A stretch of DNA of 64,000 nucleotides from Bostrychus sinensis (taxonomy: Eukaryota; Chordata; Actinopteri; Gobiiformes; Eleotridae): the NCBI GenBank assembly GCA_020698575.1, contig CM036242.1, forward strand, positions 11,791,624 through 11,855,623, written 5' to 3'. The notes beneath the pieces were generated by a model, which saw only the letters and a list, made by a program, of their open reading frames with translations, did no database searches and was not told the DNA's origin. Of the stretch, positions 22,368 through 33,864 are shown piece after piece. The stretch's first letter is position 1, and the number at the start of each line of letters is the position of its first letter. Position numbers and translations under genes: made by a program.

Positions 22368-23362
22368 CTCACCACCAGATGGTGATCAGTTGACAGCTCA
22401 GCCCCTCTCTTCACCCGAGTGTCCAAGACACACGGCCGAAGGTCAGATGACACGACTACAAAGTCGATCATTGACCTCCGGCCTAGGGTGTCCTGGTGCC
22501 ACGTGCACTGATGGACACCCTTGTGCCTGAACATGGTGTTTGTTATGGACAAACTGTGACTAGCACAGAAGTCCAATAACAAAACACCACTCGGGTTCAG
22601 ATCAGGGAGGCCGTTCCTCCCAGTCACGCCCCTCCAGGTGTCACTGTCGCTGCCCACGTGAGCGTTGAAGTCTCCCAGCAGAATGACGGAGTCCCCAGTT
22701 GGAGCACTTTCCAGCACCCCTCCCAGGGACTCCAAGAAGGCCGAGTACTCTACACTGCTGTTCGGCCCATAGGCCGAAACAACAGTGAGAGACCTGTCCC
22801 CAACCCGAAGGCGCAGGGACATGACCCTCTCATTCAACGGGGAAAACTCCAACACATGGCGGCTGAGCTGGGGAGCTATGAGCAAACCCACACCAGCCCG
22901 CCGCCTCTCACCGCGGGCAACGCCAGAGTAGAAGAGAGTCCAGCCCCTCTCAAGGAGTTGGGTTCCAGAGCCCAAACTGTGCGTGGAGGTGAGCCCGACT
23001 ATCTCTAGTCGGTAACGCTCAACCTCCCGCACAAGCTCAGGCTCCTTCCCCCCCAGTGAGGTGACATTCCATGTCCCCAGAGCCAGTTTCTGTGTCCAGG
23101 GATCGGGACGCCGAGGCCCCCGCCTTCGACCACTGCCCGATCCTGCTTGCACCGGCCCCCTACGGTTCCTCCTGCGGGTGGTGGGTCCACGGGAGGATGG
23201 CCCCACGTCGTCCTTTCGGGCTGGGCCCGGCCGGGTCCCGTGGGGAGAGACCCGGCCACCAGGCGCTCGCAATCGAGCCCCAACCCCAGGCCTGGCTCCA
23301 GGGTGGGGCCCCGGCTGCGCCATACCGGGAGACGTAACTGGCCTCGTTTTCTTTGTCATCAT
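22310..23362 (-). pseudogene. LINE endonuclease domain (APE-like)
   Basis: First part of the element's polyprotein; it would nick genomic DNA for target-primed reverse transcription in the nucleus. After a Pro/Arg/Gly-rich leader come LGTWNVTSL (about residue 100), EIVGLTSTHS, LLGDFNAHVG (about 240), TLGRRSMIDFVVVS and STDHHLVVSW (about 335), the ordered motifs of the exo/endo-phosphatase fold with the paired catalytic His/Asp region kept. The start at 23362 is the first ATG inside the element; a longer frame begins at 23386 in the target duplication and is fortuitous. The frame shifts at about 22320 after RPK, so the downstream part continues in another frame. Confidence 0.85.
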
Positions 23363-23416
23363 AAGGGTTTCTGACAGATTACTCAATTATTAAAATAATC
23401 ATTAGTTGCAGCTCTA

Positions 23417-24540
23417 ATCAGGATTAACAGAAAGTGCACAGCAACAGTCTCACATATAAAAAAATCTAATGTAGTTGGGAGAGACAGTTATATAATTAGA
23501 AATGTTGTCCTGCAACAAAGTGCTTTGGCAGAGTGTTCATTTGCATTTTTCCTCCTGTTAAAAAATAACAATTTGCTTACTGCCTATATTAGTACCATTA
23601 TCTATGAGTAATTATGCAGCATACAGTAATTGGTGTACACCTTGCATGGTTTATTTATTGTACTGCGTAAAGTGAAACAAACAATGACAACATCCTTGCA
23701 TTAGCGGTCTATACGGCTGCTTACTTTAACAACATACAAATTTGTTATCTACTCCTTCCCAGAGATGATAATCAGCAGTTGTTCGCACTCCCACATGTCA
23801 ACCTGACATAAATTCCACTTTCAGTAAAGGAGAAAATTGTGTAATAGGACACTAAGATTGACATCATAATCATCTCATCTGTGTCACTGCTTTTCCATCA
23901 CTAGCTTTCTTTCTCCATTTCTTTTTTTTTTTTTACTCCACCGCAACATGATATCCGCTCTGTTGCTGTGAATGGTTTTGAGTTACAGTGAAAACGGATG
24001 AGCTTGACAGTTAAATCATGAAGACAGAGCTGCTGGCTGACAGAATTTAAAGAGTGCTCTTGGGGTTGACGGTAGACACTTGCTGGCTCGGTAATCTGAG
24101 GCTAAATGCTAATCTAAAGATCCACCCCTTAAGCACAAGCACGGATCTGCGTATTGACAGACATCTTATAGCGCATTTGCTCCTCTGCTGGCAAGTGTAA
24201 TGGAAGCCAGGTGATACTGACGCGGTTAGATTTGCTGAGTGTTTGCCCTGGGACCCCCCCCCCCCCCCATAAGCGCTCGGCACGTCCCATGTGATGCTCT
24301 TTGCTGGAGTGCTGCATACCTGCTTTACATGGACGAGCTGTGAAAAAATGCCCAGAACAGCACAAACAGACGGAAGATTTAAAAAAGAAAAGACAGGCCC
24401 ATTGTGACTGCGAACAACAATCGACTTAATGTGCACTCAGACAATAGCAAGGCCTTAGTGATTAATGGAGCTGCTGTAACAAACATCGCGGCTGCGGGCG
24501 CTTTGTTGCTTTGTAATGGTTGGAACTACTATGAGTAAAT
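23417..24540. promoter_or_regulatory. Candidate conserved non-coding region
   Basis: Repeat-poor stretch between two hAT-like sisters. It contains GAGTAATTATGCAGC, CAGTAATTGGTG, TTGCATTAGCGG, GATGATAATCAGC, GCTAAATGCTAATC and GATTAATGGAGC, i.e. many TAAT/ATTA homeodomain cores. An unbroken C run lies at 24254-24268. A 129-codon minus frame (24047-24436) includes the C run as poly-Gly and looks non-coding. No conservation data. Confidence 0.3.
24254..24268. repeat. Poly(C) tract
   Basis: 15 consecutive C bases, likely variable in length. Confidence 0.9.
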
Positions 24541-24550
24541 TCAATTTTAC

Positions 24551-24620
24551 AAAAAAAAAAAAAAAAAAAGGTCTAGTTGTATCATTTTTTTTTTTTTTTG
24601 GTTGTTTTTTTTTTTTTTTT
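24551..24620. repeat. Poly(A) followed by two poly(T) tracts
   Basis: A run at 24551-24569, T runs at 24585-24599 and 24605-24620. The A and T runs can pair as a short hairpin. Confidence 0.9.
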
Positions 24621-24696
24621 GGTTGCTGCACCGTAGCAGTCACACAGAGAAACTGAACCATAATAACCATTAAAGTATAAACAGGAGGGAAATGTT

Positions 24697-25910
24697 TAGG
24701 GCTGCAACAACTAATCATATTTATCAATTATAATCGATTATTCAAATAATTTAGTAATCGTTTAATCATTAACTGTGGTGTTCATAGTCTCTGAAGCGTG
24801 CCGTGTGCTGAGAGAGAGGATTTATTACCAAGACAGAACAGTAAAGCAACAAAAATAGTTAATAACTAGAAGCACTCTGAGACTGTAGACCTCCGCCAAG
24901 CCATAGGTCACTCACCTGAGAAAAAGGCCTAAAGGCCAGGATCTAGCTCAGTAAGTAATAAAGATGCATCAAATCTGTGAACAAACTACTCAAAGTGAAA
25001 AACCTCATCTTTTATTTGGTGTTATTTGCAAGTGTGTAGCTACATTTGTTGCTTTGCAACAAAAGGTTCAAAGGCAGTCATCTGGACTCGATTTTTAAAG
25101 TTGAAGACGTTTTACCTCTTATCCAAGAGGCTTTCTCAATTCTGAAATTGAACTGGTAAGAGCTGGGTTATATGCTCCTAGGAAGGAGGAGTGAGACCTG
25201 AAACTAACTTCTATTGGTTCAGGAGACATTTGTTGCTGTGCAATATCCATTTTCATATGTACCCCCTGTATTTACAACCTTCTGGATCACCAGAACCAGA
25301 ATATCAACATGATCCTGGTCAAACTATGTCAGATTACAACAGCTATGATGTCATCTTGTAATTATTGGGTTGAGTTAGAAGCTGTAATAGCAAAATTAGC
25401 CCCATCTCCCAATAGTAAAGAATCATAAAAAAAAATCCTGAATACAGATGTTGATCCGGATCACTCCCGAAGTGTAATCACTTGTTCCTTATTTCATTTC
25501 TGACATTTTCTGAAAATTTCATCCAATCTGTCAATAACTTTTCGAATTATGTTGATAACAAACAAACAAACAAACAAATACACAGACAAGCAAACAAACA
25601 AACCCACAGACACACCAATGACACCAAAATGTACATCTTGGCGGAGGTAACAATGTACATTTTGTATTTCTGCTTAAAAATATCTTTGTGTGTGTATTTG
25701 CTCTATCCAAAAGTCTTTAAGTGGTACAGTTGTAGCATCATCTGGTTCAAATTTTGTGATTTTTGGTTGATTTTTTACAGTTTTAAATGAGAATTATAAA
25801 ACACAAGTTTTTAACCACTTTAACAACACACACTTCACTATACTTAAACAATTTATCACAACAATAATCGTCAAATTAATCGATTATCAAAAATAATCGT
25901 TGCAACCCTA
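24697..25910. mobile_element. hAT-like element carrying another insertion
   Basis: Starts TAGGGCTGCAACAACTAAT and ends ATAATCGTTGCAACCCTA. The flanking GAAATGTT (24689-24696) and GACATGTT (25911-25918) differ at one base. Subterminal TAATCGATTAT words occur at both ends. It is the same family as 19523-23416. Its middle is interrupted by the segment at 24886-25651. Confidence 0.85.
24886..25651. mobile_element. Element with ACCTCCGCCAAG inverted ends
   Basis: GTAGACCTCCGCCAAG at the left and CTTGGCGGAGGTAAC at the right form an inverted pair. The sister hAT copy at about 19940-19970 lacks this block and runs straight from the CAGTAAAGC segment into ATGTACATTTTG, an empty-site-like comparison. 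Inside are a CTTATCCAAGAGGCTTT segment common in fish repeats (about 25118-25137) and an (AAAC)n run at 25558-25605. No coding frame was identified. Confidence 0.6.
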
Positions 25911-25918
25911 GACATGTT

Positions 25919-27770
25919 AGAAATATTTGTGTGAATATTATGGTAAAATAACTCATATATTGTGTCTTGTACCACTGGTAAGTTTTTACTCTGTGAACTG
26001 TACCCAAACATTCACACTCACACACATGAAGATGCCACAGCTGCACCTCTGATAAGCAGTGGAAAAGTACTGCAGACCAGGGCCAACTGTTGTTTAAGAG
26101 CTTAGAGCACACACATTCACACCAGACAACTGTGCTTTGTACAGACTTGTCTCCTTGATGGAAGAAAAAGGAATAAACCTCAGTGTTTTGATTGACATCA
26201 GTGATTCTCCGCCTATTTTCATTAAGTCAGAACTTTACCAGCTAAAATTTCTCTGACAGTCATGCTTTTTACAATTTCCTCTCACTAACAGTAAAATTAA
26301 GAGGGTACCAATTTAAAAACATTTTACTGATGAATAATCCCTGTCAAATTGTGTTTTTAAAGGCACTGGAAGCAGCATGCACACTCTGTTGGTTTGAAAA
26401 TGGTACTGCAGTCTAAATCAAAACAATAATCTGTGTGTTGCCAGTCTTTCTGCTTTCCTGACCGGACAATCAATTCTTGGGACGTGTGTGTATTTTTTAT
26501 GAAATATAAATATATATACTACTCATGGCACCATTAAAACCTATTTTTGTCTATATTTCTTTTAGAGTGTCCTTTTAGAGTAATTTCATACTGCCCCTAT
26601 AACTCACCAGCGCAGTTGTTTTAACCTAAAGGTTGGTGTACTAGCTTTTATTGGCTAGGCTGAGTATTTATGGCTCTACTGGTAAATATCTTATTTGCAC
26701 TTAAGGCTAGCAACTTTTATTGAAATACTCAATCAAAATAATTAAAAAGACCTTGGTAAACTAAACTTAATTTAGTCTCATGAAATAAAATAATCATAAA
26801 ATACAGCATTTGTCATCCAACTAACCTGCTTCTTACCTGCTGTCTTGTCTGTTTTTATGTTTTTCTCACTGAAGTTTCCAGCTTCTCCAAATAACAAGAT
26901 TTGACTTAATAACATTTGATTTAATATAACATGAAACAGTAAGACATTTCACGAATAAAGAAAAAAATAAAATAAAAAATTCACCAGCGAGTCCTCATGC
27001 TTTACATACAGTATACTGATTGTAAATGTTATTATCTTCAAATAGACCGCAAGAAAAAGAAAAGCACAGCAACAGAACTCTGTGATAAGGGTATACCAAG
27101 TTTAATCTTTAATCCACAGGTTACTCTAGCATCATGATCTTGTCAATAACACCTATGGCAGAGCAGACAACCTGCTAACATTAGAAATACATGGGCATAT
27201 ATCAAAATGTTTCTCACAATGTTCTTCTAAGATTTACTAGAAAATAGCATTTCCATTACTAGTTCTACTTTCAATTAGCCATGACCTTGTAACTGAAAAT
27301 GCTGCCTTAGAGTGACAACAAACATTTCAGAAGCTGGTTCAGATCTTGCATGGTGGAAAAATAATGATGAATTTATGCTAATTAATGTAGTTTATATATG
27401 AGTACACAGTAATGTTCTTTCAGACTGTAGATATTTTTGTTTATAATGCGCAGTGCATGTTTGTCTTTCGCAGCAGGTCGATTCCTCAAATTCCAATCAA
27501 CAAAAGTGTATTGCAAAATGCAGAATACGCAAGGACTAAACACACGCAAAATGAGCCTGCATTATAAAATCTCTTAAAAAACAGTATAATTTAATATTCC
27601 TTTTGAATAATTATTGAATCTCCAAAAAACATCATATTTTCCTTATGCTCCCACACTCATTCATTTACTGTTGGTCAATCATTGAACCTGGAGCTGTTAC
27701 TTTCCAGAGAAGGCTTGGGTTAAGTGTCGCCCCCTGGTGGTAACTGTGGAAAATAGAAAAAAACACATAG
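25919..27770. other. 1.8 kb without recognised feature
   Basis: AT-rich sequence with several TTATTTGC and AATTAG words. I see no gene, repeat end or RNA. Confidence 0.35.
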
Positions 27771-28536
27771 GCTAATAGGGGTTATGCGCTAACTACTTCC
27801 GCATTCGGCTAAACGGAATAATCCACTTCCAGTCACAGCTTGTAAGCGAGCAGCTGGACAAGGGCAGCTTCAAAAAACATATTTATGTCGTACACATCGC
27901 AAACTAAAATCACCAAACTGACGTTGCAATGGACTAATGCAGTTTTATCCTTCAAACAAGGGTTTTAGCATTTGTGTGTTAAATATTTAACTAATCGCTG
28001 AGCGCGGAGGCGGGATATTGTTGTGTCAATTAACTAAACCTCACTTTATTTCAGCGGATATAAAGCACACAGGAACATTTTACTAAAGTATGCGACCAAA
28101 AAAAGCCACAGTGTGCACAAAAACATCTGAAAACGCCACAAAAGAGCTGTGAAAGCGGCTTCAAAACAACGGTTGTGTAGAAATTAATAAATACGTCAAA
28201 GTGCCTTAATAGGTGTATAATAAATTAAGACTGTGCTAAAATGGGCAGTTGTGTTGTTTGTGATCGAGTATCATGTAATTTAACTTGCTGTGTGCTTTAT
28301 ATCCACTGAAATAAAGTGCGCCTGGTGACGGCTTTAGTTAATTGACACAACAATATCCCGCCTCCGCGCTCAGCATCTAGTTAAATATTTAACACACAAA
28401 TGCTAAAACCCATGTGCGACATAAATATGTTTTTTGAAGCTGCCCTTGTCCGGCTGCTCGCTTACAAGCTGTGACCGGAAGTGGATCATTCTGTTTAGCC
28501 AAATGCAGAAGTAGTTAGCGCATAACCACTATTAGC
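27771..28536. mobile_element. 766-bp foldback element
   Basis: Left arm 27771-28073 and right arm 28288-28536 are imperfect inverted copies. Both begin GCTAATAG at the outside, share TTATGCGCTAACTACTTC, AAGGGCAGCTTCAAAAAAC, GAGCGCGGAGGCGGGATATT and GATATAAAGCACACAG, and enclose a 214-bp loop. The left arm has about 58 extra bases (from about 27892) absent from the right. No frame codes for a transposase. It lies inside, or next to, a family B MITE. Confidence 0.8.
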
Positions 28537-28822
28537 ACAGCTATTAGCAAAATGATGCTAACAAATGGATAAATGAGCTTATGAGTGCTGAAATGATCAA
28601 AATGAGTCCAGGGACAGTGTGTGAGCCTCCCTGGTTTCATGTTTGATGTGGAGCAGAGAGACCAACGTTTTCAGGTCTTGAGTAGGGCACAGACTCAGCG
28701 TACAGAATTACTCACACATGCATGAAAGAAACAAAATACTACTTCAGGCATGAGGTGCAAACAACATTATAACACGGTTATAAGCTCAAAAAAGTCTATT
28801 TAGCATAATAAGGGGCATTTAA
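28537..28822 (+). mobile_element. TTAA-ended MITE family B, right part
   Basis: Begins with AGCACAGCTATTAGCAA as inside the 16342 copy and ends CAAAAAAGTCTATTTAGC then GGGGCATTTAA. The left part is replaced by the foldback. Confidence 0.5.
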
Positions 28823-29019
28823 TATTGACTTTTGACTCAAATGAGGAGCTACATGAGCTGAACTTTTGACTTTGCCCAAATGATGTTTTAACTTCCCACA
28901 TTCTTAATATGTAATGCATTAGTTATATTAGATTTATCTTTAAAATATTTGGTATAAAAAGTTTGGAGGCTCTTTCATAGGCAGCCTAAAATTGTATAAT
29001 GTTTTGCTGGAGCCTCTGA

Positions 29020-29120
29020 TCCAGCAGCAACAAGCCAGGGTACATTTTGTGTCAGTCCCAAGCCTGCATATACAGAGAGTTGCATCAGGAAGGGCATCCA
29101 GCTGAAACAACAGTAGTCAG
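29020..29120. mobile_element. LINE-derived fragment
   Basis: GAGAGTTGCATCAGGAAGG and GGGCATCCAGCTGAAAC match a motif of fish LINE 3' regions (see 18090-18285, opposite orientation). A 108-codon frame that starts here includes this repeat and is not a gene. Confidence 0.4.
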
Positions 29121-30270
29121 ACGATTTGCTTTAGAAGGGGAAAAGCCAAAAATAAAAGATATCAGTGCAGATCCTACACATACTGTATATCTTGGTACGT
29201 ATGTCACATGTGGATATTCACAAAACATATCTGTCCCATTCAGAGAGTCTCGTTGTCAAAGGTCACTGTTTCATTGTATTCCTGCTGTAGGCTTTGTTGG
29301 CTTTTGTAAACACACAGCCTTGCCGAGACACAGTGAACCCAGGCCTGTACCGTGGACAGGATTAAAAGCTTAGCAAGGCACAACTTCAGGTTTAGCCCTG
29401 CATATCATGTGTCACTCAGGTAGTCCACCTTTTACCAGGTTAAATCACCGCGGATAACCTCATATGTTCAGGGCAATAGGAGAAAAAAAAAAAAAAAAAA
29501 AACACCTCAGCAATTGGTTTTCTCTTCTTGTGAATGCACAGTGTGGGATAGAAGTACATGGAGGCAGAAAGAGTTGAAATCAAACCAAGGCCAAGGTCTT
29601 TTTGTGTAAACTGTAGTTTGTTATGTTTCAAATCACCACAGGATTTTTTTTATTTTTTTTTACTTACTTCAGGGCCTTGCTGGAGTTATTGCTCGCCACT
29701 ATACTGTATGTCCTTCTGTAATTAAATGGTATTGTACTGTTGCAGCCATAAACATCTTTAATAAGTATTCATATATTCTGACCCATACAATTCTGCTCCT
29801 CATCAGATTTAGAGAGCAGATTTAAGATGCATCTCCACAGTAACTATTTACATGCACAAGTTAGTTATAACACAATTCCTCCCTTATATAATCTTCCTTT
29901 ATTATTTATGGTCAGATTTGCGCTTTGCTTCTCTTTTTTCTGTTTTTCTTTTTTTTCTGCTTCTGTTTTTTGTGGCATAAGCACTTGTGGCCAGCGCTGG
30001 ACTTGATATCTGTCAGACGTGCTGGCACCATTACTCCAGTGTATAATAATATAATATATATCCATAAAGGAACCATCTTCCTTTGTTCTGAGTGTCTGAC
30101 TTGTCAAAAAATTCAGTCCCAGGTCTAGTTCCCCTCTGTCAAAACAAGCTTAATAATAACACTCATGTGGTGATTCTTTTAGAGGTAACTTCTATTACAG
30201 TAAACAGTAGTAGTAGTAAGTAGCAAACATTGTTCTTGTCAGTGTAACAAACTATTTACAAGTAGCCACA
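29121..30270. other. No recognised gene
   Basis: Unique AT-rich sequence with a 20-base A run near 29483-29502. Confidence 0.35.
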
Positions 30271-31840
30271 AAGTATTGGTATAACCTATTTACCTATGTT
30301 ATTTTATCACTGTACATATTTTTTGCATGAGTTACTGCTTCAGTGCAGTTTCTTATCTTCCTCTGGACAGTACTCCATAGGTTCTCTGGGGTTCAGGCAT
30401 GTAGAGCTGGTCAGTCTGCCCCAGTAATACCATGATCATCTGCCCATTGGGGTACTTTAGGCACTGTAGGCAGGATCCAAGTCCCGCAGGTTCATAAAGC
30501 TTGTGAGCTGAAGTAAACATGCAGTCCTCTAAAACTTTACAGTAAAAGGCTGTGCTGATTTTATACTTCTGCAGTGGAGTGTACCAGCAGTCGTATGCAT
30601 GGGTGTAACCTTACATCTGGCTTAGAATTGAAAGTTACGACCAACTTACAGTTACGACTAGTGCACCACTCAGACATAAGCCCTGTGTGTGTTATCCTCA
30701 GGTGTAATTTTTACGTCTAGTGTGGATGATAAGTCAGTCGATCTGGCCAGTATCAGAGACAATGCTGTGTGTCTCACTTGCACTCAAACTGCTCTACATA
30801 TAAAGATGCACGGATTTGACCTATCTGACGAGCGTCACATGCAAAGATTCACTATCCACTTTCACTTTTACACCGGAGAAGCTGCACCGATTACAACTGA
30901 GGCGGCAAAACACATGTTGCCCCCCAGTTCCGAATAAATACCAGACAGTCTTCTCTGACAGAGTGACATGTCACTCAGCTCCTCTCTCACCAATAAGTAA
31001 AGGGGAAAATGTTTACCTTAGCTCTTCCATGGTGCGTGTTCAGTAGAATGTGTTGCTATAGGCAACGACTACAACCCCTGAATTCTCATGAATGTGCATG
31101 ATACCAGCAGGTGCAGTTAAGACCAATCTCAGTGAACATTGTTGCACTCATTACTAACTCCCTTTATTATGCTGGACATAGCTACACCTGGCGTAAGAGT
31201 TAGGACCGACTTAAATTAAGCCTAGCTGGTGCAGGAAACACAGAGGCCTATTAACTTTCCTTAGAGAAGATTCTGCAGACATTGCCTCTGGTTAAGGAAC
31301 ACACAGTTGTAGATAAATGTCTTAATCCATCTGTGTGCAGTGGCTCCTGATGCACTGACTCCAGCCACAGTCCACTTCCTGTGAACTTTCTTGACAGTTG
31401 TTTCCAGGATGCAGCTGTCCTGCTGCTTGTGCATCTTTTTCTCCAACACGTTTTTTCATAACCACTCAAATTTCCAGTAACATGCTTTAATACAGCACTC
31501 TGTGAGGAGCAGCTTCCTTATCAATAACCTTTTGTGGTTTATCCTCTCTGTGGAGGGGTCAATGACTGGACAACTGTCTGGAGCCATGTTTGTGTAGCCA
31601 ACTGAACCAGACTAAGACCGTTTAAAGGCTAAGGAAACCTTTACACGTTTCCAGTTCATTTAGAGTTTGAGTGTGACACCAACAATATTTAACTTGTTCA
31701 CAATATTCTAATTTTGTGAATAATTTTTTTTTACTGTGAGTCATACTCATTATATTTGACTTTTTTTATTGAACCTCTGAAAGAAATATTCTAATTTGTA
31801 GACTAGCACCTGTATACATATCTGAATTGAGTATAAATGA
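30271..31840 (-). mobile_element. Degenerate Tc1/mariner element, split
   Basis: The minus strand keeps eroded pieces of a Tc1-type transposase gene: near 30360-30600 words that correspond to a DNA-binding-to-DDE C-terminal part (a DLDPAYSA-like box and an NPRE-like E box region), and at 31250-31600 the N-terminal helix-turn-helix part (RKWTVAGVSASGATAHRWI). The region is cut by another element at 30610-31236. Many stops occur. The outer ends are worn, so the borders are approximate. Confidence 0.55.
30610..31236. mobile_element. Probable MITE nested in the Tc1 copy
   Basis: The left GGCTTAGAATTGAAAGTTAC and the right segment, inverted (GGCTTAATTTAAGTCGG), look like worn inverted ends. The block separates two parts of the Tc1 gene that would otherwise be adjacent. 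Two overlapping frames of 82 and 76 codons inside it are unidentified. Confidence 0.4.
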
Positions 31841-33289
31841 AAAAAAGTAGATGATTATTAGCTCTGTCGCTCATTTACTTACCCGGGCTCCACAGCTCTT
31901 CCCTTATTGATTTGCCAGAGATGGTTCCACTTGTTCCACTTCTGAAACAAAATGAGGAGGCAGAGGAATGTAATACCAGTGGAGGGTCCAGGGCTTCATA
32001 ATACTCTTCAGAGCTGAAGCCTCCGTGAGCAGGATCAGAGAATGTCTCTCTGAAAGAAGGACTAGAGAAAAGGACAAGAGCAGGCAGCCATGTTTATTAG
32101 TATTTTAAGTGGTCTACACTTACAATTTAGCCCCAACTAGTGCAGGAATATGTTGTTTCTAGGTAAAACTAAACCAGCAATTGAACTGGAAAAGACTTCC
32201 ACCAGTACCAAAAGAAAAGGCCTGTGTACCATCACTGGCACCTGTACTGCAGTTGAAGAACCACTGTCCAAGAAGCATAAAAACTTTGAGAGATCTGAAA
32301 CCCAATAGAGGATGGTATATATAATATGAGCATTAATATTTTGTTAGCTTTTTATTTATGCTTTATTTTTTGTGAGAATCGCTGTAGGAGTGTGGCAGCA
32401 GCGGGACAGCGGGGAGGTCGAGCTCTTTCAGTGACAGGAACCTAATCTGAGCATTTCTCACCAGTCAAATGATGAGTTTGTCCAAATAAGGTTTTTTTGA
32501 ATAATGATTGCATTTTCTGACCAACAAAATGTAAGATGCAGATCTAGATATGTCCTAAAATAATTTACAAGACTTACAAAAAAACATATTATAGGCCCGT
32601 TAACAAAACAGTAAACTGTAGGTATTAAGGAGTAATAGTTATATAAGTTATAAGAGTTGTTTGTTTATTGTTATAGCAGGAACATTATATATATGATAAA
32701 GGTCAGTGCATTAATTATTGTATTTCATTATGCTTTACTGCTGAGGTGCCTTTAGGTTAAAGACATAAGTTCATTAGATCGTCACTTGAAAAGCTTAAAT
32801 AATTAGCTCATAGTTGATAAATAAGATGAAAAATATGGTAAAAGCCATTAAAATTTATTGGTTTTTAAAAACAGTCAGAGTGAGATGTCTGTACATTGAA
32901 GGATCTTTGTATTTGCAGTAGTGATAGTTAGATGTCTTTTTCTCATTTGAACAAAACAACAAACTGCTGCTGTTCACGTCATGGTCATTCACTGACACAA
33001 AGACAGACTCTGCAGCCTGTGTTTCTTTTGAGACTGTAGACAAACTGTGGCCATGGCCAGAGACAAGAGACAAGTCAGAGGCTACATGCACAGTAAAGCG
33101 CACGCTCATGGCCATGTGTTGTGACAGACACAAACGTTGTCTGCCTGGAGCAGCGGGTTAGTGGTAGCTACAGCATTTTTGAGCAAATAAAGACTCTTGT
33201 GTGGTTCTCCAGGTCTGCCCTCTTTGCTCTGGAGTGAAATTATGTCCTGTCTCTGTCACCATGCTTAAGTTGAAAACTCAGCTGAACAC
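31841..33289. other. 1.4 kb without recognised feature
   Basis: No repeat end or gene that I can support. A 92-codon minus frame (32855-33133) has no known domain. Confidence 0.35.
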
Positions 33290-33295
33290 ATGGAG

Positions 33296-33864
33296 CTAAA
33301 AGTGACTGCTCTGTAGCTTTCTGTAGCACTGTCTCTGAACCTGGCAGGTATCGAAACTTGGTACCGAAAGATAATTTTTTTCAATACTACTACGTACCGG
33401 AGCTTTTCGGTCGGTACCACAAAGGCTTTCACCTGCACCATTTGCATTTTCAGCCACCTGCTGCTCTGAGGCATTTTCCTTCTCCTTCTTTACTTGACAT
33501 TTATCATGAAGCTGCTCCATGATCTCCACAAGGGAGGCTGCTTCTTCTCTAAACTGCTTCATTCCCTGCTCCATTGCTGCATTTTTCTACACTACAACAT
33601 TCATCCCTTCCTCTTTCTCTCAAAGCTTTTTGGTCAGCTCCTTGGACTCTTGAAGGAGTTTCTCACTCTCATCTTTTGCCTTCTTCAAAGTGACCTTCAG
33701 CTCGTTCTCCTCTATTTCCTCCTGCCACTTTTCTTTCTCTTATTTTTCTCTCTGTTTAGCAAAGTTCAGGTTGATATTTTTGAGAGCTGATCCTTCTCAA
33801 AGACTGCCAGGTTATAAGTCTTGGTTTTCTGGATAACCTGGATGGAAGTGTGTTTCTCAGCCAT
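33296..33864 (-). pseudogene. Unidentified coiled-coil protein pseudogene
   Basis: From an ATG at 33864 the minus strand reads MAEKHTSIQVIQKTKTYNLA, then after a frameshift near 33770 a Lys/Glu-rich heptad-like stretch (KWQEEIEENELKVTLKKAK, ESEKLLQESKELTKKL) and, from 33574, MEQGMKQFREEAASLVEIM and QLHDKCQVKKEKENASEQQ. At least three in-frame stops and one frameshift break it. No introns are visible, which suggests a processed copy. I do not recognise the parent; composition fits a cytoskeletal or scaffold coiled coil. The C-terminal end is undefined, running into sequence with GGTACCGA repeats at about 33350-33420. Confidence 0.55.

Larger units (their letters stand above)
20161..23372 (-). 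mobile_element. RTE/Expander-like LINE, nearly full length, 12-bp TSD
   Basis: Non-LTR retrotransposon on the minus strand. GACAGATTACTC flanks it exactly (20149-20160 and 23373-23384). The 3' end is a (GATG)n tail only about 26 bases past the stop codon, as is typical of RTE-type elements. The 5' end lies about 10 bases before the first ATG (23362), so little or no 5' truncation occurred. One open frame would encode an apurinic-type endonuclease then reverse transcriptase. It is now broken by one frameshift (about 22320) and one TAG (about 21861). GC content is far above the surroundings. RTE-X/Expander is my best family guess. Confidence 0.9.
19523..23416. mobile_element. hAT-like element split by a LINE
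   Basis: Starts TAGGGCTGCAACAACTAAT and ends ATTAGTTGCAGCTCTA. The flanking 8-mers ATCAGTAT (19515-19522) and ATCAGGAT (23417-23424) differ at one base. Without the LINE at 20161-23372 it would be about 0.7 kb. It is a sister of the copy at 24697-25910, sharing the ends, the GAGCTGAGAGAACAGG/GTGCTGAGAGAGAGG segment and a GTACATTTTG word. No transposase is present. Confidence 0.85.

Noticed and set aside
24047..24436. 129-codon minus-strand frame with a poly-Gly run
   Set aside because: The Gly run comes from a homopolymer C tract and the rest lacks domain or splice context.
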